IMG/VR virus record: IMGVR_UViG_3300046002_004610
Span: 1-33,261 of that record
Reading direction: 5' to 3' (one strand)
Length of the DNA: 33,261 nucleotides
DNA from: a virus
Each line of letters begins with the position of its first letter. Positions within the stretch are counted from its first letter, which is position 1. Below are positions 29,253 through 33,261 of the stretch, piece after piece. Both the position numbers and the translations under genes were made by a program. The notes under the pieces are model-generated. The model was not told the DNA's origin, made no database searches, and saw only the letters and a program-made list of their open reading frames with translations.

Positions 29253-29488
29253 TGCTGGTCTCCAAAATCAGGGGTGGCCGATATGTACCAATGGTCAAGC
29301 TGCTCAAAGATGTCAAAGAAGTCGTCTTCAGTAAGTAGTGCGGTAATGTCCAAGGATAACGGACCGTGGACCACGGATACACTCTTTACTCGGGCTTCTC
29401 CAGCACTGTCCAAGCCGTAAGTTACTTGGACCGGGACTTTAATGGAAAGATCAGCTATCTGTAGCTGGGTTAATGGATCTTGACTCAT
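29249..29488 (-). CDS. First gene of the leftward operon, unknown function
   Basis: 79 aa; ATG at 29488 with AAGAAAGGATAGCAGA upstream, about 45 bases from the predicted transcription start. Beta-rich: LQIADLSIKVPVQVTYGLDS, ARVKSVSVVHGPLSLDITAL and DDFFDIFEQLDHWY. Acidic C-terminal half. It is the promoter-proximal gene of a roughly 4.9-kb train of small genes, typical of early phage accessory genes. No family recognised. Confidence 0.65.
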   Translation of the reverse strand: MSQDPLTQLQIADLSIKVPVQVTYGLDSAGEARVKSVSVVHGPLSLDITALLTEDDFFDIFEQLDHWYISATPDFGDQQ

Positions 29489-29530
29489 ACTCTGCTATCC
29501 TTTCTTGAATTACATGTGTTAGGGACACGT

Positions 29531-29559
29531 AGTATCATTTAGAAAACACTAGGTGTCAA
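29531..29559 (-). promoter_or_regulatory. Strong sigma70 promoter of the leftward accessory operon
   Basis: On the minus strand TTGACA (29559-29554), a 17-bp spacer and GATACT (29536-29531). Perfect -35 and ideal spacing. The spacer contains ACACCTAGTGT, an inverted repeat (ACAC/GTGT arms), and a second GTGT-N5-ACAC pair (29516-29528) lies at the expected transcription start. Confidence 0.75.
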
Positions 29560-29701
29560 GTACATTTTGTTGTGTTTTTCATAGGGGTTTTCCCTCATAT
29601 ATACTCAAATGGATATATAGAACAGGGTTTGTTATGCTATTTTGGGGTTCCCTATAGGAGTTTTTAGGGTAAGAGGTGTTTTTTTTATTTTTTTTGTGGG
29701 G

Positions 29702-29791
29702 ATAGACGTAATAGACGTAATGCCGTAATAAGTCAATTAAATCAATGACTTTTTGGTGTACAGTACATTACGTTGTAAGGATAGACGTAAT
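29702..29791. repeat. Iteron-like repeats ATAGACGTAAT
   Basis: ATAGACGTAAT occurs at 29702-29712 and 29711-29721 (9-bp period, sharing two bases), a degenerate third unit follows (ATGCCGTAAT, 29720-29729), and another exact copy lies at 29781-29791. The reverse ATTACGT is at 29767-29773. Direct and inverted copies within 90 bp suggest a multi-site protein-binding region. Confidence 0.6.
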
Positions 29792-29886
29792 TTACTGGGG
29801 TGTCCCTACGTTTAGAGGAGGTGGTTTTTTTTTTACTACTCTTCCTCCCCAGCCCCTATAGGGAGGGCTTTTGAATGAAGCTTGCC

Positions 29887-29915
29887 TTGACAGATAGAGT
29901 TACTATATCTATACT
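29887..29915 (+). promoter_or_regulatory. Strong sigma70 promoter for the terminase-side operon
   Basis: TTGACA (29887-29892), a 17-bp spacer and TATACT (29910-29915): perfect -35, 5 of 6 at -10, ideal spacing. It lies 40 bases upstream of the TTG start of the 71-aa gene and faces away from the leftward operon. Confidence 0.8.
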
Positions 29916-29954
29916 CTGTTGTTAATTAGTTTTTTCTTTTACGGGAGTTAGTCC

Positions 29955-30170
29955 TTGATACAGATCGAAGCAAATATACCCATCCCTGAGGACCGTACGA
30001 CCTACCCATTCAGGGACATGGACTCGGGCGATAGCATCCTGTTTAAGGACGAAAAGCAGGCCGCCTCGGCTAGGGTGGCAGCCATACGCTTTGCCAAAGT
30101 CCACAGGCCCGGTTGGACCTTCTCTATGCGCCGCGTGGAAAATGGTTGGCGCTTGTGGAGAACTGCATGA
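29955..30170 (+). CDS. Small conserved phage protein (TTG start)
   Basis: 71 aa with TTG at 29955; GGGAG (29943-29947) is correctly spaced and there is no nearby in-frame ATG before residue 22. The pattern IPIPEDRTTYPFRDMDSGDS followed by GWTFSMRRVENGWRLWRTA matches a small domain I know from many phages (YPF-x-x-M-x-x-GDS ... R-x-W-R-T). Basic, alpha/beta, possibly nucleic-acid binding. It precedes the small terminase gene (ATGA overlap). Function unknown. Confidence 0.75.
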   Translation: MIQIEANIPIPEDRTTYPFRDMDSGDSILFKDEKQAASARVAAIRFAKVHRPGWTFSMRRVENGWRLWRTA

Positions 30171-30826
30171 CCAAACGGGATGTTTGGAACGTGCCCCCAG
30201 TGGTCCCGGATAAGGCCAAGCAGAGGCTTGCGGGGGAAGTCCGACCCCTGAGGCAGCAAAAAGTCCTGAATGCTAAGGAATGGAAGTTTGTGCAGGAATA
30301 CGTGTCAGGCGATGGCAGGGTGACCTTGAAAGAGGCCGCGATGCGTGCTGGGTACAAAGAGGGCTCCGCATCGGTGATGGCGTGGAAGTTGACCAACCCG
30401 AAAGAATATCCCCATGTTGTGGCCGCGATTCAGGCCTATCGTGCCGAATTGGCATCGAAGTACAACACCTCATACGAACGCCACATGAAAGATTTGCAGG
30501 AAATTCGGGATAAGGCTTTGGCTGCGGGAGCGTTTGCTGCTGCCGTGCAGGCTGAATACCGGCGTGGCCAAGCCTTGGGCACCATTTACGTGGAACGTAA
30601 GGAAATCAGGCACGGGACAATTGACTCAATGTCGAAAGAGGAAGTTCAGCGTAAGCTGGACGAGCTGAAGCGGCTCTACGGTGGCCCGCCTCCAACTGCC
30701 TTGATTGACGCGAGCACGGGCAAAGTGCTTAACACTATTGACCGCGAGAAAGACCCGGAGTTTGATTCGGGCGTGGCCGATCCCCCGTTAGATGTTTTTG
30801 AGATAGACCGTGGCGACGACACCTGA
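30167..30826 (+). CDS. terS: Terminase small subunit (probable)
   Basis: 219 aa from the ATG at 30167, overlapping the previous stop; the ATG at 30113 is inside the upstream gene. Residues about 35-75 (LNAKEWKFVQEYVSGDGRVT, then KEAAMRAGYKEGSASVMAWK) form the helix-turn-helix start typical of Terminase_2-type small subunits. The centre (YNTSYERHMKDLQEIRDKAL, AAAVQAEYRRGQALGTIYVE) is the coiled-coil oligomerisation part, and SMSKEEVQRKLDELKRLYGG follows. It should recognise the packaging site and load the large subunit, which is not in this window. The next gene overlaps by 17 bases. Confidence 0.78.
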   Translation: MTKRDVWNVPPVVPDKAKQRLAGEVRPLRQQKVLNAKEWKFVQEYVSGDGRVTLKEAAMRAGYKEGSASVMAWKLTNPKEYPHVVAAIQAYRAELASKYNTSYERHMKDLQEIRDKALAAGAFAAAVQAEYRRGQALGTIYVERKEIRHGTIDSMSKEEVQRKLDELKRLYGGPPPTALIDASTGKVLNTIDREKDPEFDSGVADPPLDVFEIDRGDDT

Positions 30827-31232
30827 GGCGCGATTCTCTGCACGTGTGCGAGACGGGCTCAAGGCCTTGGGTTGCGATGTTGAGCGAATCGAAAACCGTG
30901 TGAATCTTGGCGTGTCCGATATGCTGGTGGGCGTGTCTGATTGCTTTGTCACCTTGGAATTAAAAGTGGTGCAAAGTGGTTTGAAAGTGAAATTGCGCCC
31001 GCATCAAATTGCTTTCTTGGTCCGGCATGCAGCCAAGGGCAGGCCTTGCTTTGTGCTTGTTTTGCGTGCGGGTGGTGCAGTGCTCAAGCCTGAGCGGGTT
31101 TTGCTTTATCACGGGCGTGATGCTGTTGCCCTTGCTGAAGAGGGCTTACGGCTGCCGCCGTTGGCGGAGTGGCCATCGCGGGGGATGAATTGGGCGGAGC
31201 TTAAAGAAAAACTATCGACACCGGCGAACTGA
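30810..31232 (+). CDS. VRR-NUC / Hjc-like PD-(D/E)XK nuclease
   Basis: 140 aa with a GTG start at 30810 inside the terminase gene end. It has RIENRVNLGVSDMLVG (D37), CFVTLELKVV (E50, K52) and LRPHQIAFLVRHA (Q66), the G-x-x-D ... E-x-K ... Q core of small PD-(D/E)XK nucleases related to Holliday junction resolvases and VRR-NUC proteins. Such enzymes resolve branched DNA before packaging. Position just after the small terminase supports a packaging-linked role. The C-terminal about 50 residues are extra to the core. Confidence 0.8.
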   Translation: MATTPEARFSARVRDGLKALGCDVERIENRVNLGVSDMLVGVSDCFVTLELKVVQSGLKVKLRPHQIAFLVRHAAKGRPCFVLVLRAGGAVLKPERVLLYHGRDAVALAEEGLRLPPLAEWPSRGMNWAELKEKLSTPAN

Positions 31233-31300
31233 TCGAAAAAAACAATTGGACAATTTGCCTCGGTTTGGCAAAATAGGTGCTGTCGCGATGGTGCGGCAAA

Positions 31301-31312
31301 CAGAAAGGATAG
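31301..31312 (+). repeat. Conserved ribosome-site leader CAGAAAGGATAG (also at 31738-31749 and 32615-32626)
   Basis: The same 12 bases precede the starts at 31316, 31754 and 32631. A near copy (AAGAAAGGATAGC, minus strand, about 29506-29494) precedes the first leftward gene at 29488. AAAGGA is the Shine-Dalgarno core, but identity extends on both sides. Bases 31254-31272 just upstream also form a TTTGCC-N7-GGCAAA inverted repeat. Confidence 0.6.
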
Positions 31313-31315
31313 AAG

Positions 31316-31519
31316 ATGAAGACATACATTGTTTTAATCGTTGCTGGCGATATTGACTGCATTGAAGAAACGCTGGGCGACCTAGTGCATATTGAAGAAT
31401 ATGCGACCCTCTGCGTTAACGAGCAGGCTTGCTCGTTTGAAGACGGCCAAGTGTCGAACCCGGAATATTTAAACACTTTGGCGCAAAGTGTTTCGGCTGC
31501 TGTTAGGGGGAAAATATGA
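31316..31519 (+). CDS. Small acidic phage protein, unknown function
   Basis: 67 aa with a strong ribosome site (AGAAAGGATAG). MKTYIVLIVAGDIDCIEETL starts a beta-alpha unit with ferredoxin-like character; the rest is acidic (HIEEYATLCVNEQACSFEDG) with three Cys in total. The next gene starts in its stop (ATGA). No family recognised. Confidence 0.65.
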   Translation: MKTYIVLIVAGDIDCIEETLGDLVHIEEYATLCVNEQACSFEDGQVSNPEYLNTLAQSVSAAVRGKI

Positions 31520-31749
31520 GAAAACCCGTTTGCGTTTATTGGGCGCACGCCCGCCGAGACGACCCTTCTATGATTTTCAAATTAAAACGCGAGGCGCTAC
31601 AGTGGGGGCGGGATAATTTCGACGGGGTTTTTATTGTCGAACCGATCAATAAAGCTAAGCTATCGGAACGGCTGGACTATTTAAAAAATCAATTGGGAAT
31701 TGTGCCGGAGCTGGCCTACACTAGCCGCTCATTAATTCAGAAAGGATAG
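31516..31749 (+). CDS. Small phage protein, unknown function
   Basis: 77 aa, ATGA-coupled to the previous gene. Sequence MRKPVCVYWAHARRDDPSMI, then NFDGVFIVEPINKAKLSERL and a basic end. It is alpha/beta in pattern; HARRDD near residue 11 is the only distinctive stretch. It may be co-translated with its neighbour as a pair. Confidence 0.6.
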   Translation: MRKPVCVYWAHARRDDPSMIFKLKREALQWGRDNFDGVFIVEPINKAKLSERLDYLKNQLGIVPELAYTSRSLIQKG

Positions 31750-31753
31750 AGTC

Positions 31754-32455
31754 ATGTTGAAAACCGTTGCAATATCAGCCAACAAAAAAACCGGCCCGAT
31801 AGCAGTTACTTATCGCGCTGGCGAACATGAGACTTATGGCACGTGCCCGCGCACGTGTGCGCTGCATCCCAAAAGCGAAACCGGCACGGATCATATCGAC
31901 GCGGATTATTTGGCTGCCGTATATGACGCGGTACCGCGCCGGGGTATGGCGTGGGCTTATTCTCATTTTGCCGCTGAGGCGCTGCCGATACCGGCACCGG
32001 GTAAAACGACAATTAACGCGAGCTGCGACACCATCGCGGACGCGGTGCGTACTGTCGAGCTTGGCCGCCCGGCGGTTTACGCTGCACCGGTGGACACTGC
32101 CGAAAGCTGGCCGCGCAAAATTCACGGGGTGACATTTGCCCGCTGCCCCGCTGAGCTGGCCGAATCGTTTACATGTGCGGATTGTGGCGGTGGCTCCCCA
32201 TTGTGCGCACGTGGTGACCGTGATTTTGTCGTCGTATTTGTTGCCCATGGCACCGGAAAAAAACGAGTAGGCACGGATAACCCGGGCGGCTGCTACGCTG
32301 CCAGCGGCCCGACCGCTATTCAATGGCACGGCACGCGCAAAACCGGACACGCGAACGATTCGCAAACGGTGCGGGACTTTGCCCGGGCGCTGCCGGTGGG
32401 CTCGATGTTGCGGCACCATATCGCGGGAGATATTGGGCGCGAGGTGGCTGTATGA
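31754..32455 (+). CDS. Cysteine-rich phage protein of unknown function
   Basis: 233 aa with CAGAAAGGATAG upstream. It starts MLKTVAISANKKTGPIAVTY and contains TYGTCPRTCALHP (C31, C35), C91, C131, TCADCGGGSPLC (C141, C144, C151) and C180. FVVVFVAHGTGKKRVG (158-173) follows the second cluster. The clustered Cys pairs suggest zinc or iron-sulfur binding; the C-x3-C / C-x2-C-x6-C spacing is not a standard ferredoxin or radical-SAM motif. I recall similar sequences in phages under a DUF but cannot name the reaction. The 21-aa membrane ORF starts in its stop. Confidence 0.65.
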   Translation: MLKTVAISANKKTGPIAVTYRAGEHETYGTCPRTCALHPKSETGTDHIDADYLAAVYDAVPRRGMAWAYSHFAAEALPIPAPGKTTINASCDTIADAVRTVELGRPAVYAAPVDTAESWPRKIHGVTFARCPAELAESFTCADCGGGSPLCARGDRDFVVVFVAHGTGKKRVGTDNPGGCYAASGPTAIQWHGTRKTGHANDSQTVRDFARALPVGSMLRHHIAGDIGREVAV

Positions 32456-32517
32456 TATTAATTGGCGCGGTTTTATTGTGGCTTTTTATTGGGTGGCTGC
32501 TCGATAGATACGGTTAA
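32452..32517 (+). CDS. 21-aa hydrophobic membrane peptide
   Basis: ATG overlaps the upstream stop (ATGA). The peptide is MILIGAVLLWLFIGWLLDRY plus Gly, one transmembrane helix with an Asp-Arg end. Its coupling to a real gene and its composition support translation, but it is short enough to be fortuitous. Confidence 0.4.
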   Translation: MILIGAVLLWLFIGWLLDRYG

Positions 32518-32549
32518 TTGAAAACCCCGAACCGATAGGAATAATTCAA

Positions 32550-32577
32550 TTGACCGGTGCGGACAATAGACTAGAAT
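32550..32577 (+). promoter_or_regulatory. Sigma70-type promoter for the DUF932-like gene
   Basis: TTGACC (32550-32555), a 16-bp spacer and TAGAAT (32572-32577): five of six matches in each hexamer. It lies in a 113-bp gap just upstream of the ribosome site (32615-32626) and the ATG at 32631. Confidence 0.65.
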
Positions 32578-32630
32578 TCAACACATCAGAAGCCGGGCGG
32601 CTTTTGATTCAACTCAGAAAGGATAGCAAA

Positions 32631-33261
32631 ATGGCTCACATGATAGACAACACTACCGGCACAAATGCAATTGCATATGCAGGCAAAACACCTTGGCACG
32701 GTTTAGGCCAAGCTTTGAGCGCTGATGCGGACATTCAGACATGGACACGCGAGGCGGGTTTAGCTTATGACGTGCTTGAATCCCCCGTACTGTTTCGCAC
32801 CGCAGCAGCGAGCGAACCGGAAGCTTTCAAGGGGCGCAAAGTTTTACACCGCAGCGACACCGGCGCACCCTTGGCCGTTGTTTCGGACGGCTACCACGTG
32901 GTGCAGCCTGCCGAGGTTATGGGGTTTTTTGATAACTTGGTCAAGCTTGGCGGGTTTCAATTGGAAACGGCGGGCGCGTTAAGTTACGGGCGGCGCGTTT
33001 GGGCGCTGGCATCCGTGGGCGCTGGCGCGGATATTGTGGACGGTGACACCGTCAAGCCTTATTTGTTGCTGGGCACGTCATACGATGGAACCATGGCCAC
33101 AGTAGCAAAATTCACCACGGTTCGCGTGGTGTGCAATAACACCATAACGGCGGCGCTGGGAGATAACACGGCCACGGTTCGCGTGCTGCATAGTGAACGA
33201 TTCGACGCGGACGCGGTGCGCTTAGAGCTGGGCATTGTGGCAAATAACTTTGAGCGCTTTC
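32631..33261 (+). CDS. DUF932-like phage/plasmid protein, 3' partial
   Basis: The frame is open from the ATG at 32631 to the right edge (210 codons). The start NAIAYAGKTPWHGLGQALS and the later PLAVVSDGYHVVQPAEVMGF, GRRVWALASVG, KPYLLLGTSYDGTMATVAKF and TTVRVVCNNT follow the DUF932 (phage/plasmid-like TIGR03299) pattern: W-H-G-L-G near the N-terminus, V-S-x-x-Y-x-x-V-Q, and R-V-V-C-x-N-T. These proteins are spread over phages and plasmids; their function is not established, though links to recombination or plasmid maintenance have been suggested by gene context. It has its own promoter. The full family length is about 300-400 aa, so a third or more is missing. Confidence 0.85.
   Translation, partial: MAHMIDNTTGTNAIAYAGKTPWHGLGQALSADADIQTWTREAGLAYDVLESPVLFRTAAASEPEAFKGRKVLHRSDTGAPLAVVSDGYHVVQPAEVMGFFDNLVKLGGFQLETAGALSYGRRVWALASVGAGADIVDGDTVKPYLLLGTSYDGTMATVAKFTTVRVVCNNTITAALGDNTATVRVLHSERFDADAVRLELGIVANNFERF

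Larger units (their letters stand above)
29489..29954. other. Gene-free AT-rich control region, candidate replication origin
   Basis: 466 bp between divergent operons with no plausible gene. It holds the leftward and rightward sigma70 promoters, a T8-A-T8 tract (29679-29695), a T10 tract (29825-29834), tandem 9-bp repeats and two copies of a CCCTATAGG-type element (about 29650-29659 and 29854-29863). A-tract DNA plus short repeats is typical of origins and regulatory hubs. Origin activity is inferred only. Confidence 0.5.

Noticed and set aside
29649-29870. CTATAGGGAG sequences like the T7 RNA polymerase initiation region
   Set aside because: The upstream recognition part of a T7-type promoter is absent and there is no single-subunit RNA polymerase gene in the window.
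1-33261. tRNA genes, insertion sequences, integrase, diversity-generating retroelement
   Set aside because: No cloverleaf-like T-arm contexts, transposase, integrase or reverse transcriptase motifs were found in the frames read; none can be supported by eye.

Overview
The window looks like about 33 kb of a double-stranded DNA tailed bacteriophage (Caudoviricetes). A short-tailed, podovirus-like virion is likely: there is a P22 gp10-like stabilisation protein and a run of large Gly/Gln/Ala-rich internal-type virion proteins, and no tape-measure, sheath or baseplate gene is recognisable. Good sigma70-type promoters and the absence of a phage RNA polymerase gene suggest transcription by a proteobacterial host polymerase; a freshwater proteobacterial host is an inference. 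Both ends cut genes (beta-propeller protein on the left, DUF932-type protein on the right), so this is part of a larger genome. Large terminase, portal and major capsid genes are not in the window.

Layout. (A) 2-15456, plus strand: virion genes (beta-propeller repeat protein, P22 gp10-like protein, C1q-like jelly-roll protein, four large internal-type proteins), a small Dps/ferritin-like protein, then a lysis cassette (membrane protein, i-spanin-like peptide, holin-like protein, M15 endopeptidase) and a Lys-rich 52-aa protein. A terminator-like hairpin for this unit lies inside the opposing gene. (B) 15453-17635, minus strand: RecB/Cas4-like nuclease and SNF2-like helicase. (C) 17665-24589, plus strand: a sigma70 promoter with a palindromic operator drives two conserved small genes and an SSB-like protein, then a terminator, an archaeo-eukaryotic-type primase, a UvrD-like helicase and a family A DNA polymerase. 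(D) 29559-24588, minus strand: a strong promoter drives about 19 small, tightly coupled accessory genes, several too short for default gene calling. (E) 29489-29954: a 466-bp gene-free AT-rich control region with two divergent promoters, tandem 9-bp repeats and long T-tracts, a candidate origin/regulatory hub. (F) 29887-33261, plus strand: small terminase, VRR-NUC/Hjc-like nuclease, small unknown genes, a Cys-rich protein and a DUF932-like gene with its own promoter.

The most unexpected signal is a perfect 16-bp canonical bacterial centromere site (parS, 12974-12989) inside the largest virion gene, with no parA/parB in the window. Other notable points are a phage Dps-like protein with a nearly complete ferroxidase residue pattern, an NrdR-like zinc ribbon with a candidate out-of-frame overlapping gene, and a replication module built on an AEP-type primase rather than a T7-type primase-helicase.
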